Positions 1 through 8,777 of a stretch of DNA of 50,424 nucleotides are shown here, in pieces. The DNA is from Paracoccaceae bacterium (lineage in GTDB: Bacteria > Pseudomonadota > Alphaproteobacteria > Rhodobacterales > Rhodobacteraceae). Positions within the stretch are counted from its first letter, which is position 1. Each line of letters begins with the position of its first letter. The stretch is taken from assembly GCA_003567315.1 (NCBI GenBank), contig PWZT01000067.1, forward strand, positions 1 through 50,424, in the 5' to 3' direction. Under the pieces are notes generated by a model. It was not told the origin of the DNA. It did not search any database and was given only the letters and a program-made list of their open reading frames with translations. Position numbers and translations under genes: made by a program.

Positions 1-575
1 ACCAGATAGCGCGCCAGATCGCGGTCACTGATCGGCTTGCAGGCGGTCAGTTCCCCATCGCCGAACAGCAGAAACGGCTTGCCCGCCTGCACCCGCTTGA
101 CCTGCCCCGAGAGCGATTTGAAAAACGCAGTCGGACGCACGATCGACCAGCGCAGCCCCGGGGCTTGTAACTCAGTCTCGAAAGCCAGTTTCGCGCGCTG
201 AAACTCCAGCAGCGGCTTTTGCACACAGATCGCCGAGAGAAGCACGAATTGCCCGATCCCGGCGGCTTTCGCTCCCGCCAGCGCGTGGCTTTGCGCGTGG
301 TAATCCACCGCCCAGGCATCCGTCTTGCTTCCATTGCGCGAAGCCATGCACGAGATCACCGCCTGCGCTTCGCCTTGCCTGAACGCCGCCGCCACTTGCG
401 CCGGATCGGTGAAATCCACATCCCGCCGCATCACGCCTTCGGGCAGGGCCGCATTGCGCCCGGGCCGCATCAAACAGGTCACGGCATAGCCCTGTCGCAA
501 AAGCTCGGCCAACGTCGCGCGGCCTATCGTGCCCGAAGCCCCCAGCAGGATCACGGATTTCGGCGTCTCAAGCAT
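1..575 (-). CDS. bciA: Divinyl chlorophyllide a 8-vinyl-reductase, BciA type (3' end outside window)
   Basis: Reduces the C8 vinyl group of divinyl (proto)chlorophyllide in bacteriochlorophyll synthesis, using NADPH. The first 191 codons are visible, starting at an ATG at 575; the rest lies beyond the left edge. The N-terminus is a Rossmann fold (GASGTIG at residues 12-18). It is followed by segments I recognise from rhodobacterial BciA: a SCMASRNG stretch near residue 75, a long LLSAICVQKPLLEFQ stretch near 110, and RPTAFFKSLSGQ near 145. The general family is atypical short-chain dehydrogenase (NmrA-like), so a different NAD(P)H-dependent reductase is the alternative, but the internal motifs fit BciA well. 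A perfect PpsR/CrtJ-type palindrome lies 10 bases upstream of the start, which fits a photosynthesis gene repressed by oxygen or light. The presence of this gene suggests the host is phototrophic. Confidence 0.88.
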   Translation of the reverse strand, partial: MLETPKSVILLGASGTIGRATLAELLRQGYAVTCLMRPGRNAALPEGVMRRDVDFTDPAQVAAAFRQGEAQAVISCMASRNGSKTDAWAVDYHAQSHALAGAKAAGIGQFVLLSAICVQKPLLEFQRAKLAFETELQAPGLRWSIVRPTAFFKSLSGQVKRVQAGKPFLLFGDGELTACKPISDRDLARYL

Positions 576-584
576 GCGCGCACC

Positions 585-602
585 TGTCAGTTATTTCTGA
601 CA
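585..602. promoter_or_regulatory. PpsR/CrtJ-type operator upstream of bciA
   Basis: TGTCAGTTATTTCTGACA is a perfect inverted repeat (TGTCAG / CTGACA, six-base spacer) and matches the known PpsR/CrtJ consensus TGTC-N10-GACA at every fixed base. It sits in the short gap between the flavin reductase gene and bciA, 10 bases before the bciA ATG. Binding there would be expected to block bciA transcription in air or light. PpsR sites often occur in pairs; I see only this one in the gap. Confidence 0.8.
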
Positions 603-633
603 GTCTCGCCTGTCGCCGCCAGCGGTGCAAGCC

Positions 634-1152
634 TTATGCGCGGTCGGGCTCGATTGCGCCATAGCCCCCGGCGAAGAAGCTCAAGCCAGCCCCGGGCCGG
701 GTCGTCACGCGCAGCACTTCGCCCACGACAATCGCATGATCGCCCCCGGGATAGACCGCATGGCGCGCGCATTCGAAGCGGGCGAGGCATCCCGGCAGGA
801 TCGGCACGCCGCCCGCGCCGGTCTCGACCCCCGGCAGGTCGAAATCGAGCCCATTACCGGCGAAATGCTCTGCCAGCGGCAATTGATCAGCCGCAAGCAC
901 ATGGATCGCGAAATGCGCGGCGTCGGCGAAGGCGTCGAACCGCCGAGAGAACCGCCCCGGTGCCCACATCACCAGCGCAGGATCGAGCGAGAGCGCCGCG
1001 AAGCTGTTCGCGGTGATACCGAGCGGGCCCTTGTCACTGAGCGTCGTCACCACGGTCACACCCGTTGCGAACCGCCCCAGCGCGTCGCGAAAATCGCGGC
1101 TGCGGTCTGCATCGGGGGTGAAACTGTGCTCGCTCATCATGACCCCGTCCAT
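634..1152 (-). CDS. Flavin reductase family protein (DIM6/NTAB type)
   Basis: About 172 residues, typical of the single-domain flavin reductase (flavoprotein oxygenase) family that reduces FMN or FAD with NAD(P)H and hands it to a partner monooxygenase. The diagnostic N-terminal stretch FRDALGRFATGVTVVTT is at residues 20-36, followed by GPLGITANSFAALSLDP. The C-terminal region carries the GGDHAIVVGEV strand and an FFAGGYG motif. The ATG at 1152 is chosen because a GAGGAAAGG ribosome binding site lies about seven bases upstream; a GTG directly before it at 1155 is possible. No partner oxygenase gene is adjacent, so the physiological acceptor is unknown. It reads in the same direction as bciA, but the PpsR site in between suggests separate control. 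Confidence 0.85.
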   Translation of the reverse strand: MDGVMMSEHSFTPDADRSRDFRDALGRFATGVTVVTTLSDKGPLGITANSFAALSLDPALVMWAPGRFSRRFDAFADAAHFAIHVLAADQLPLAEHFAGNGLDFDLPGVETGAGGVPILPGCLARFECARHAVYPGGDHAIVVGEVLRVTTRPGAGLSFFAGGYGAIEPDRA

Positions 1153-1216
1153 CACAGGCCCTTTCCTCTTGCTGCCACGGCGTCAGAGCTAAGCCCGTGG
1201 CCGCGCATGGCAAGGG

Positions 1217-2323
1217 TCAGTCGCTATCCTTCGCCACCTTCGGGGCCTTGCCGAACACGGCTTCCTGAAGCTGCGCGACATGCCCGGCCAGCCGCGGCAG
1301 GCGGCGCAGCACCTTGCGGATCTCGAGTTGTGTTTCGAGCTTGGTCGCCGGATCGCCAAGGATCGTGCGGCCCGACGGCACATTGGTATAGACCCGGCTC
1401 GCGCCCCCCACGATCACATCATCGCCCACGAAGATATTGTCATTCACCGCGACCTTGCCCGCCAAGAGCACGCGATTGCCGATCCGCGCCGAGCCTGCCA
1501 CTCCGGCCATGCCGCACATCATGCAATCCTCACCCATCTGCACATTATGGCCGATCTGGCAGACCGAATCGATCTTCGTGCCAGAGCCGATCACCGTGTC
1601 GCGGATCGTGCCCCGGTCGATCGAGGAATTGGCGCCAAGCTCCACATCATCGCCGATGCGCACCGCGCCCAGCGACTGGATACGGTGCCATTTCTGCGCG
1701 CGGATCTGGCGCTCGCCCGAAAGCGTGGCGCGCACATCTTCCGCGCCCGAGGGCTCGGGCGTGACAAAGCTGAAGCCGCAGCCACCCACGACCGAATTGG
1801 GCTGGCCGATATAGCGCGCGCCGATCACGCAACGCGCCCCCACCCGCGCGCCTGCGTGCAGGATCACATCCGCGCCGATCACTGCATCCTCGCCCACAGT
1901 CACATTCGGGGCGATCCGCGCATTCGGCCCGATCCTTGTGCGCGCGCCGATGCTGGTGAAGGGGCCGATTCTGGCACCTTCGCCGATCTCGACCGTAGGA
2001 TGGATGAAGGCTTGCGGATGGATTCCGTCGCCGAAATCATAGCCCGGATCGAGCATCTCGCAGACCCCCGCCATCGCCCAGCGCGGGCGCGGCGCGAAGA
2101 TCGCGGCCTCCAGCCCCAGCGCGCGCCAATCCGCCCCAGCCCAGAGCATTGCCGCGCGCGCGGCCCCCTGTGACAGGGCGTTCGCATATTTCGGGGTCGT
2201 TGCCATCGCCAGCGCCTCGGGCCCGGCATGGGCGGGCTCGGCAGCATGGGTTATCGGCAGATCAAGCGCGCCTTCGGCCTGAAGCCCGAGCGCCTTGGCT
2301 ATCTCTGCAATCGTATGGGGCAT
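1217..2323 (-). CDS. lpxD: UDP-3-O-(3-hydroxyacyl)glucosamine N-acyltransferase LpxD
   Basis: Third step of lipid A synthesis: transfers a 3-hydroxyacyl chain from acyl carrier protein to the 2-amino group of UDP-3-O-acyl-glucosamine. The 368-residue protein has the LpxD non-repeat N-domain, then a left-handed beta helix made of hexapeptide repeats ([17 protein letters not shown] and so on, from about residue 105 to 300), then a C-terminal alpha helix. The catalytic histidine lies in VCQIGHNV, and the conserved SSIDRGTI motif precedes it. An insert of about 30 residues after [10 protein letters not shown] matches my memory of the Rhodobacteraceae form of LpxD. None of its usual partners (fabZ, lpxA, bamA) is next to it here. 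The start follows the family N-terminus MPHTIAEIA. Confidence 0.93.
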   Translation of the reverse strand: MPHTIAEIAKALGLQAEGALDLPITHAAEPAHAGPEALAMATTPKYANALSQGAARAAMLWAGADWRALGLEAAIFAPRPRWAMAGVCEMLDPGYDFGDGIHPQAFIHPTVEIGEGARIGPFTSIGARTRIGPNARIAPNVTVGEDAVIGADVILHAGARVGARCVIGARYIGQPNSVVGGCGFSFVTPEPSGAEDVRATLSGERQIRAQKWHRIQSLGAVRIGDDVELGANSSIDRGTIRDTVIGSGTKIDSVCQIGHNVQMGEDCMMCGMAGVAGSARIGNRVLLAGKVAVNDNIFVGDDVIVGGASRVYTNVPSGRTILGDPATKLETQLEIRKVLRRLPRLAGHVAQLQEAVFGKAPKVAKDSD

Positions 2324-2427
2324 GAGCTCGCATCCGGTCTGTCTCTCGCGCCCCTCTTAGCGATTTGCCGCCCCCTGGGCCAGCCCTTGCGCGTGACAGT
2401 CGCGCCGCGAGACCCTATCACCATCCC

Positions 2428-3120
2428 ATGCGACCTCTTGCCGATCTTGCCCTCGCCCCGGTTTATGCCGCGCAAGCCCTCGCCTTTCTGGCGCGCGTCG
2501 AGCGCCTGCCCGAGGCCGAAGGGCCGCGCCGGGGCGATATTGGGCAAGGTGCGCCCCTGCGGCTCCTGATCCTTGGCGATTCTTCTGCGGCCGGGGTTGG
2601 CGTCGCCCATCAGGGCGATGCGCTTTCAGGGCAGATGCTGCGCCACCTCACCGGGCAGCGGCGCGTGCTCTGGCACCTTGTCGCGCGCTCGGGCGCGACC
2701 ACTGCACAGGCGCGCGCCATGCTGCGCGGGCATGGGCGCTTCGATGTCGCCGTGCTGGCGCTGGGGGTGAATGATGTTCTGCGCCAGACGCGCGTTGCGC
2801 GCTTCCGTGGCGCGCAATCGGGGCTGATGCAGGCGTTGCGCGACCGGCATGGCGTGGACCACATCCTCGCCTCGGCCGTCCCGCCCCTTGGGGAGTTCGA
2901 GGTATTTCCAAATCCGCTGAGCGGTTTTCTCGGACAGCGCGCCGTGGCACTGGATGCGGGCCTGCAAGAGGTCTGCGCCGAACAGCGCGCGCAGCATGTG
3001 CCCTTCGATCTTGCACCGGGGCCGGAATGGCTTGCGCGTGACCGACTGCATCCGGGGGCACCGCTTTATGCGGAATGGGGCAAGCGGATGGCAGGGCTTG
3101 CCTTGGAGCGCCTTTCCTGA
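2428..3120 (+). CDS. SGNH/GDSL-family hydrolase
   Basis: A 230-residue single-domain esterase/lipase-like enzyme. Block I (LLILGDSSAAGVGV, nucleophile Ser) is near residue 48, block III (LALGVND) near residue 110, and the DxxH catalytic pair (DRLHPG) near residue 210. An N-terminal hydrophobic stretch (LAPVYAAQALAFLARV) could be a membrane anchor or simply a helix, since no signal cleavage site is obvious. An upstream in-frame start at 2365 exists, but the ATG at 2428 begins at the conserved part. It is divergent from lpxD and leads a plus-strand run with the next three genes. The substrate cannot be told from sequence; lysophospholipase or thioesterase-like roles are common in the family. 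Confidence 0.85.
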   Translation: MRPLADLALAPVYAAQALAFLARVERLPEAEGPRRGDIGQGAPLRLLILGDSSAAGVGVAHQGDALSGQMLRHLTGQRRVLWHLVARSGATTAQARAMLRGHGRFDVAVLALGVNDVLRQTRVARFRGAQSGLMQALRDRHGVDHILASAVPPLGEFEVFPNPLSGFLGQRAVALDAGLQEVCAEQRAQHVPFDLAPGPEWLARDRLHPGAPLYAEWGKRMAGLALERLS

Positions 3121-3149
3121 CAGGAACAGCGCAGGGATTGAGCGATACG

Positions 3150-3503
3150 ATGCCAGAGATTTCAGACAAACCCGAAAAACGCCCGCAGCAGGTTTTCACC
3201 CTGCTGGTGGAACTGGGGCGCAGCTCCGAGGATGATCTGCCCAGGGGCGCGACAGGGGCGGCGCTCTTGCTCTATGCGACCGGGGTGGATGAGGCGGAAG
3301 CCGTGCGCGAAGCGGTCAAGGTATTGAAAACCGCAGGCGTCGCGCCGCTCAATGTCGAAAGCTACGGCACGCTCGACGAACGGTTGCAAGCGGGCGACAC
3401 CGTGCCCGAGGAAGAGCGCGAGCTGATGGCCCGCGCGCTGGCTGAGAACGCCGTGATCGTGGCGCAGAAGACATGGTTCACTGATGAGGCCGAGGATGAC
3501 TGA
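3150..3503 (+). CDS. Small conserved protein of unknown function upstream of dapE
   Basis: A 117-residue, acidic, apparently cytoplasmic protein with no signal or membrane segment. The central part ([20 protein letters not shown]) looks like an alternating beta/alpha fold and ends with a segment [14 protein letters not shown] recall similar proteins beside dapE in Rhodobacteraceae but know no function. Its last eight bases overlap the dapE start, so the two are almost certainly co-transcribed and translationally coupled. The start at 3150 is taken because the region before it reads through the stop-proximal part of the GDSL gene and looks non-coding. Confidence 0.72.
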   Translation: MPEISDKPEKRPQQVFTLLVELGRSSEDDLPRGATGAALLLYATGVDEAEAVREAVKVLKTAGVAPLNVESYGTLDERLQAGDTVPEEERELMARALAENAVIVAQKTWFTDEAEDD

Positions 3504-4644
3504 GCCGGTCTGCCCGGTCGCGCTGACCGCCGCGCTGATCCGCTGCCCCTCGATCACACCCGAAGAGGGCGGGGCGCTCGTGTTGCTGGAGGGGCTGCTC
3601 TCGCAGGCCGGTTTCACCTGCACCCGTGTCGACCGCAACGGCACGCCCAATCTTTTCGCGCGCTGGGGGGCGAAGGGGCATCCGCGCAGCTTCGGCTTCA
3701 ATGGCCATACCGATGTGGTGCCGCTGGGCAATCCCGATGACTGGACGCGCGAGCCTTTTGGCGGCGCGCAGGACGAAGGGCGTATCTGGGGCCGCGGGGC
3801 CTGCGACATGAAATCGGGCGTGGCGGCATTCGCAGCGGCGGCTGTCGATTTCGTGCGCCACACACCGCCCGAGGGGGCCGTGATCCTCGCCATCACCGGC
3901 GATGAGGAAGGGCCGGGGCGCGATGGCACGCGCGCGCTGCTCGACTGGATGGCGGCCGAGGGCGAGGCCATGTCGGCCTGTATCGTGGGCGAGCCGACCT
4001 GCCCCGAACGTATGGGCGAGATGATCAAGATCGGGCGGCGCGGCTCGATGACAGCGCATGTGACCGCGCGCGGCGTGCAAGGGCATTCGGCCTATCCGCA
4101 CCGCGCCAACAATCCGCTGCCTGCGCTGGTGGCCTATCTCGACCGGCTGGCGCGGCATGAACTGGATCAGGGCTCGGAACATTTCGACCCGTCCACGCTG
4201 GCGCTGACCACGATCGATGTGGGCAATCCGGCCTCGAATGTGATCCCGGCCGAGGCGCGCGCGACGCTGAACATCCGCTTCAATGACCTGCATTCGGGCG
4301 CGTCGCTGTCCGACTGGCTGCGCGAAGAGGCCGCGCGGGTCAGTGCCGAAAGCGGCGTCGATCTGGCGCTCAAGATCAGCATCTCGGGCGAGAGTTTCCT
4401 GACCCCGCCCGGCCCGCTGGTCGATCTGATGGCCGAGGCGGTAGCGGCGGAATGCGGCGTGACGCCCGTGCTCTCGACCTCGGGCGGCACTTCGGATGCG
4501 CGGTTTGTCAAGGATCACTGCCCGGTTGTCGAATTCGGGCTGGTGGGCAGATCCATGCATCAGGTCGATGAATATGCCGAGATCGCGGATATCCATGCGC
4601 TCAAGGCAGTTTATCTGCGCGTGCTGCGCGGCTATTTCGCATGA
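3496..4644 (+). CDS. dapE: Succinyl-diaminopimelate desuccinylase
   Basis: Removes succinate from N-succinyl-LL-diaminopimelate in lysine and peptidoglycan precursor synthesis; a dinuclear zinc M20-family enzyme. Visible motifs: metal ligands in [11 protein letters not shown] and [10 protein letters not shown], the catalytic Glu in GDEEGPG, the EPTCPE metal site, and the C-terminal [11 protein letters not shown] with later His in RSMHQVDEY. The length of 382 residues is normal. The ATG at 3496 is preferred over one at 3484, because GATGAGG at 3483-3489 gives it a ribosome binding site. It overlaps the genes on both sides (8 bases upstream, 4 bases downstream), indicating a tight operon. Confidence 0.95.
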   Translation: MTEPVCPVALTAALIRCPSITPEEGGALVLLEGLLSQAGFTCTRVDRNGTPNLFARWGAKGHPRSFGFNGHTDVVPLGNPDDWTREPFGGAQDEGRIWGRGACDMKSGVAAFAAAAVDFVRHTPPEGAVILAITGDEEGPGRDGTRALLDWMAAEGEAMSACIVGEPTCPERMGEMIKIGRRGSMTAHVTARGVQGHSAYPHRANNPLPALVAYLDRLARHELDQGSEHFDPSTLALTTIDVGNPASNVIPAEARATLNIRFNDLHSGASLSDWLREEAARVSAESGVDLALKISISGESFLTPPGPLVDLMAEAVAAECGVTPVLSTSGGTSDARFVKDHCPVVEFGLVGRSMHQVDEYAEIADIHALKAVYLRVLRGYFA

Positions 4645-5075
4645 CGCTCGAGGTGATGCGCAGCGATGATCTGGCCCAGTGCCATGCGCTGCGCCGGGCG
4701 GTCTTCATCGAGGAGCAGAATGTCCCCGAGCATGAGGAAGTGGACGGGCGCGATGGCGATGCCTTGCATTTTCTGGCTTGGTTTGAAGGGGTGCCTGTGG
4801 GCTCTGCCCGCGTGCTGCTGATCGGCGAGACGGGCAAGATCGGGCGCGTCTGTGTGCTGCGCGCGCATCGCGGCAAGGGGATCGGGGTGGCGCTGATCCG
4901 CGCGGCGCTCGAGGCGTTGCGCGGCACCGCAGGCGTGACGCAGGCCAGGCTCGGCGCGCAGACCCATGCGCTCGGTTTCTATGAAAAGCTCGGTTTCGTC
5001 GCGACCGGCCCGGAATATCTCGATGCCGGGATCCCGCATCGCGACATGATCCTGACGCTTGCGGAATGGCCGTGA
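4641..5075 (+). CDS. GNAT family N-acetyltransferase (ElaA-like)
   Basis: A 144-residue acetyl-CoA-dependent acyltransferase. The N-terminal [20 protein letters not shown] resembles the ElaA/YjcF subgroup. The acetyl-CoA pyrophosphate-binding loop reads [14 protein letters not shown] near residues 72-85, and the C-terminal [21 protein letters not shown] is characteristic. The start ATG overlaps the dapE stop (ATGA), so translation is coupled. The substrate is unknown; the link to dapE may be only transcriptional. Confidence 0.85.
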   Translation: MTLEVMRSDDLAQCHALRRAVFIEEQNVPEHEEVDGRDGDALHFLAWFEGVPVGSARVLLIGETGKIGRVCVLRAHRGKGIGVALIRAALEALRGTAGVTQARLGAQTHALGFYEKLGFVATGPEYLDAGIPHRDMILTLAEWP

Positions 5076-5124
5076 CGCGCGCGCATGCCCGTGTTAGGGG
5101 CAGCAAATGATACGCATTCCTTCC

Positions 5125-5200
5125 GGCCCGCCCCCCGCACGCCCCACCCGCCCACCCTCAGCAGGGGCTTCGCCCCTGCCTTGCGTGCGGGGGGCGGGCC
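5125..5200. repeat. Large nested palindrome in front of rnr
   Basis: An 18-base arm at 5125-5142 (GGCCCGCCCCCCGCACGC) is perfectly complementary to 5183-5200. Between them sits a second perfect hairpin, with an 8-base stem at 5161-5168 and 5172-5179 and a TTC loop. The whole can fold as a cruciform or a branched RNA. It lies between the GNAT gene and rnr, with no T tract, so it is not a classical terminator. It could be a dispersed repeat of the REP kind or a 5' leader structure of rnr. Confidence 0.75.
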
Positions 5201-5222
5201 TGCGGCACGAAAGGGGGCAGGC

Positions 5223-7460
5223 GTGAAGCAGCTTCCCTCACAGCAGGATTTGCGCGACTGGCTGGCCGACAATCCCGGTGCCACGCGGCGCGACATCGCG
5301 CGCGCTTTCGGGATCAAGGGCAGCAGCAAGATCGACCTCAAGGCGATGCTGCGCGAGTTGGAGGAGGAGGGCAGCCTGCCGCGCCGCCGCTCTGCGCGCA
5401 GCGCGGGCGGGCTGCCGCCTGTGACCGTGCTGGAAGTGCTGGCCCCTGACGGCGAGGGTGATCTCTTCGCGCGCCCGATCGAGTGGCGCGGCGAGGGTCA
5501 TGCGCCTGTCATCCTCTTCGTCACCCAGCCCGGCGACCCGGCGCTGGGGCAGGGCGATCGGGTGCTGGCAAAGCTCGAGCCCATTCGCGGCCCTGATTAC
5601 GATTATCAGGCGCGCCTCATCCGCAAGCTGGGCGTGAACCCCACGCGCATCCTCGGCATTTTCCGCATGGAGGCGCAGGGCGGGCGGATCGTGCCCATCG
5701 ACAAGGGCGGAGACAAGGTCTGGACCGTCACCGAGACTGGCGGCGCGCAGGATGGCGAGCTGGTCCATGCCGAACCGCTGGGCAAGAACCGCTTCGGCCC
5801 GATGCGTGCGAAGGTCATCGAGCGGCTGGGCGATCCGAGCGCGCCCAAGGCGGTCTCGCTGATCGCCATTCACGAGCATGGCATCCGCGATACCTTCCCC
5901 GATGCCGTGATCGCCGAGGCCGATCAGGCTGGCCCGGTCGCGGAGAAGGGTCGCCGCGATCTTCGTGATCTGCCGCTCATCACGATCGACCCGTGGGATG
6001 CGCGCGACCATGACGACGCGATCTGCGCCGAGCCGGACACCGATCCCGAAAACGAGGGCGGCTTTATTCTCTGGGTCGCGATTGCCGATGTCGCGGCCTA
6101 TGTGCGCCCAAACTCCGAGCTTGACCGCGAGGCGCGCAGGCGCGGCAATTCCACCTATTTCCCCGACCGCGTCGTGCCGATGCTGCCCGATATCCTCTCG
6201 GGCGATCTCTGCTCGCTGCATGAGGGCGTGGACCGGCCCTCTATCGCGCTGCGCATGGTCATCGATGCGCAAGGCAACAAGCGCGCGCATGATTTCCACC
6301 GCGCGATGATGTGCTCGCGCGCCTCGCTAACCTATGAGCAGGCGCAGGCCGCCGATGAAGGCCAGCTTGACGATTCTACAGCGCCCCTGGCCGAGGGTCT
6401 CGCCCATCTCTTCGCCGCCTATCGCGCGCTGAGAGAGGCGCGCCATCGCCGCGCGCCGCTCGATCTCGATCTGCCCGAGCGTCAGATCGTGCTCTCGGAG
6501 GAGGGGCGCGTGACCTCGGTGGCCTTCAAGGAGCGCTTCGACGCGCATCGGCTGGTCGAGGAATTCATGGTGCTCGCCAATGTCGCTGCCGCCGAAACCC
6601 TGCGCGAAAAGGGCTCGGCGCTGCTCTACCGCGTGCATGAGGAGCCCAGCCCGGAAAAGCTCGAGGCGCTGCGCGAATTGGCGCGCGAATCGGGTTTTGC
6701 GCTGGCCAAGGGGCAGGTTCTGCAGACGCGCCATTTCAACCAGTTGCTGGCACAGGCCGAAGGCACTGAATTTGATGAACTGATCAACATGGCCACGCTG
6801 CGCTCGATGACGCAGGCCTATTACGCGCCGCAGAATTTCGGCCATTTCGGGCTGGCTCTACGCGAATACGCGCATTTTACCTCGCCCATCCGGCGCTACT
6901 CGGATCTCATCGTGCATCGCGGGCTGATCTCGGTGCATGGCTGGGGCGATGACGGGCTGAGCCAATGGGATGTCGAGCATCTGGAAGAAACCGCCAAGGC
7001 GATCTCCGAGGCCGAGCGCCGCTCCATGGCCGCCGAACGCGACACGGCGGATCGCTACCTGGCCGCCTATCTGGCCGAGCGTGTGGGAGCAGAGTTTACA
7101 GGCCGCGTCTCGGGGGTCGCGCGCTTCGGGGTGTTCGTGAAGCTCGATGAGACTGGCGCGGATGGTCTGGTGCCGATCCGGGCGATTGGCGACGAGTATT
7201 TCCGCCATGATGCCGAGGCGCAGGTGCTGGAAGGCGAGCGCACGGGGTTCCGCATCGGGCTGGGCCAGCGGGTGAAAGTGAAGCTGGCCGAGGCAGAGCC
7301 CGTGACCGGCGGTCTGGCGCTGGAGCTTCTGGAGGTCGAGGGCGAGGCGCCACACCGCAGCGGCACGCGTCGCAGACGCAAGGGGCCGCAGCGCCGCGCC
7401 GCGAGCAAGGGGCACAAGGCAAGTGCGAAAGCCCGCAAGAAGCTGAAACGATGGCGGTGA
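5223..7460 (+). CDS. rnr: Ribonuclease R
   Basis: Processive 3'-5' exoribonuclease that degrades structured RNA. From the GTG at 5223 the protein has 745 residues, with an N-terminal winged helix-like part (ATRRDIARAFGIKG), OB/cold-shock region, the RNB catalytic domain with metal-binding aspartates in DPWDARDHDDAIC, the FTSPIRRYSDLIVHR motif, an S1 RNA-binding domain (FTGRVSGVARFGVFVKLDE), and a strongly basic tail rich in Arg and Lys. A longer in-frame reading from 5085 is open, but it would translate through the palindrome into a Pro/Gly/Arg-rich stretch. The AGGGGG at 5212-5217 supports the GTG start. Confidence 0.93.
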   Translation: MKQLPSQQDLRDWLADNPGATRRDIARAFGIKGSSKIDLKAMLRELEEEGSLPRRRSARSAGGLPPVTVLEVLAPDGEGDLFARPIEWRGEGHAPVILFVTQPGDPALGQGDRVLAKLEPIRGPDYDYQARLIRKLGVNPTRILGIFRMEAQGGRIVPIDKGGDKVWTVTETGGAQDGELVHAEPLGKNRFGPMRAKVIERLGDPSAPKAVSLIAIHEHGIRDTFPDAVIAEADQAGPVAEKGRRDLRDLPLITIDPWDARDHDDAICAEPDTDPENEGGFILWVAIADVAAYVRPNSELDREARRRGNSTYFPDRVVPMLPDILSGDLCSLHEGVDRPSIALRMVIDAQGNKRAHDFHRAMMCSRASLTYEQAQAADEGQLDDSTAPLAEGLAHLFAAYRALREARHRRAPLDLDLPERQIVLSEEGRVTSVAFKERFDAHRLVEEFMVLANVAAAETLREKGSALLYRVHEEPSPEKLEALRELARESGFALAKGQVLQTRHFNQLLAQAEGTEFDELINMATLRSMTQAYYAPQNFGHFGLALREYAHFTSPIRRYSDLIVHRGLISVHGWGDDGLSQWDVEHLEETAKAISEAERRSMAAERDTADRYLAAYLAERVGAEFTGRVSGVARFGVFVKLDETGADGLVPIRAIGDEYFRHDAEAQVLEGERTGFRIGLGQRVKVKLAEAEPVTGGLALELLEVEGEAPHRSGTRRRRKGPQRRAASKGHKASAKARKKLKRWR

Positions 7461-7532
7461 TCGTTCAGCTTTCGCTGGAATGCCGAAACTGTTCCGCATA
7501 GTCTGACCGTGACTTGCAAAAGGAGGAGTTTC

Positions 7533-8708
7533 ATGGACGAGATTGTCATTCTGGGTGCTGCCCGCACGGCCATCGGCACATTCGGCGGTTCTCTGGCGAG
7601 CGTACCTGCCATCGATCTGGGGCGCATTGCCTCGGAGGCCGCGCTGGAGCGCGCGGGCGTTGCGCCCGATCAGATCGGCTCGGTGGTGTTCGGAACAGTG
7701 ATTGCGACGGAGCCCGCCGATATGTATCTCTCGCGCCGGGCCTCTATGGGGGCGGGGGTGCCCGACAGCGTGCCCGCGATGAATGTGAACCGGCTTTGCG
7801 GCTCGGGCCTGCAGGCGATCATCTCGGGCGCGCAGGCGCTCGCGCTTGGTGACGCTGATTTCGCGCTGGCAGGCGGGGCCGAGAGCATGAGCCGCGCGCC
7901 ACATATCCTTTCGGCTGCGCGCTTTGGCCAGAAGATGGGCGACACGGGCGCTGTCGACATGATGGTGGGCGCGCTGACCTGTCCTTTTGGCACGGGCCAT
8001 ATGGGCGTGACAGCCGAGAATGTCGCGGCCGAGCATGGGATCACGCGCGAGGCGCAGGATGCCTTCGCGCTCGAAAGCCAGTCCCGCGCGGCCAAGGCGA
8101 TCAGCGAGGGGCGCTTTGCCGATCAGATCGTTCCGGTGCCCGTGAAAACCCGCAAGGGCGAGATCCAGTTCGCGCAGGACGAACACCCCAAACCCACGAC
8201 CCCCGAGGCGCTGGCCGGTCTGCGCCCCGCTTTCCGCAAGGAGGGCAGCGTGACCGCAGGCAATGCGAGCGGCATCAATGACGGCGCTGGTGCCGTGGTG
8301 CTGGCGCGGGCCGAGGCCGCCGAACGCGCGGGGCTGAAGCCTCTGGCGCGGATTACGGGCTATGCCCATGCAGGCGTGCGCCCCGAGGTCATGGGCATCG
8401 GCCCGGTCCCGGCGGTGCAGGCGCTGTGCAAGCGCACCGGGCTTTCGGTCGAGGATTTCGATGTGATCGAATCGAACGAGGCTTTCGCGGCGCAGGCCCT
8501 GGCGGTCAGCGCAGGGCTGGCGCTCGATCCGGCGAAGGTTAACCCCAATGGCGGTGCGATTGCGCTCGGGCATCCCGTGGGCGCGACCGGGGCGATCATC
8601 ACCGTGAAGGCGCTCTACGAGCTTGCGCGCACAGGCGGCAAGCGCGGGCTGGTGACCATGTGTATCGGCGGCGGGCAGGGGATCGCCATGTCGGTCGAGA
8701 TGGTCTGA
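7533..8708 (+). CDS. Acetyl-CoA C-acyltransferase (beta-ketothiolase)
   Basis: Thiolase II family; condenses two acetyl-CoA to acetoacetyl-CoA or cleaves beta-ketoacyl-CoA. The 391-residue protein has the acyl-accepting Cys in VNRLCGSGLQA (about residue 88), the conserved NGGAIALGHPVGATGA near the C-terminus with the catalytic His, and the second Cys in TMCIGGGQGIA. AGGAGG at 7521-7526 fixes the ATG at 7533. It resembles BktB-type ketothiolases of polyhydroxyalkanoate or fatty acid metabolism. No phaB or phaC is nearby, so whether its role is synthesis or degradation is open. Confidence 0.92.
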   Translation: MDEIVILGAARTAIGTFGGSLASVPAIDLGRIASEAALERAGVAPDQIGSVVFGTVIATEPADMYLSRRASMGAGVPDSVPAMNVNRLCGSGLQAIISGAQALALGDADFALAGGAESMSRAPHILSAARFGQKMGDTGAVDMMVGALTCPFGTGHMGVTAENVAAEHGITREAQDAFALESQSRAAKAISEGRFADQIVPVPVKTRKGEIQFAQDEHPKPTTPEALAGLRPAFRKEGSVTAGNASGINDGAGAVVLARAEAAERAGLKPLARITGYAHAGVRPEVMGIGPVPAVQALCKRTGLSVEDFDVIESNEAFAAQALAVSAGLALDPAKVNPNGGAIALGHPVGATGAIITVKALYELARTGGKRGLVTMCIGGGQGIAMSVEMV

Positions 8709-8777
8709 CGCGCAGAAGCGAGAACGGAAAGAGAACATATTGCTTGACGCGACACTGTCAGGCGATATGTCTCTGCC

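Noticed and set aside
1280-2173. Long plus-strand frame opposite lpxD
   Set aside because: Composition is a mirror of the hexapeptide repeats (His/Asp/Arg-rich), with no start signal; it is a shadow of the real gene.
1217-2323. LpxD with an insert after GGCGF and an Asn where the Escherichia coli enzyme has a second His
   Set aside because: I recall the same features in the normal LpxD of other Rhodobacteraceae, so they are not a peculiarity of this gene.
5085-5222. An N-terminal extension of RNase R reading through the palindrome
   Set aside because: It would encode a low-complexity Pro/Gly/Arg stretch with no family match, while the GTG at 5223 has a good ribosome binding site and begins the conserved part.
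8709-8777. Possible stress-sigma promoter before the photolyase-family gene (TTGACG and GATATG)
   Set aside because: The spacing of 14 bases does not fit sigma-70 and the motifs do not fit the RpoE consensus TGATC-N18-TAAG, so no promoter was called.
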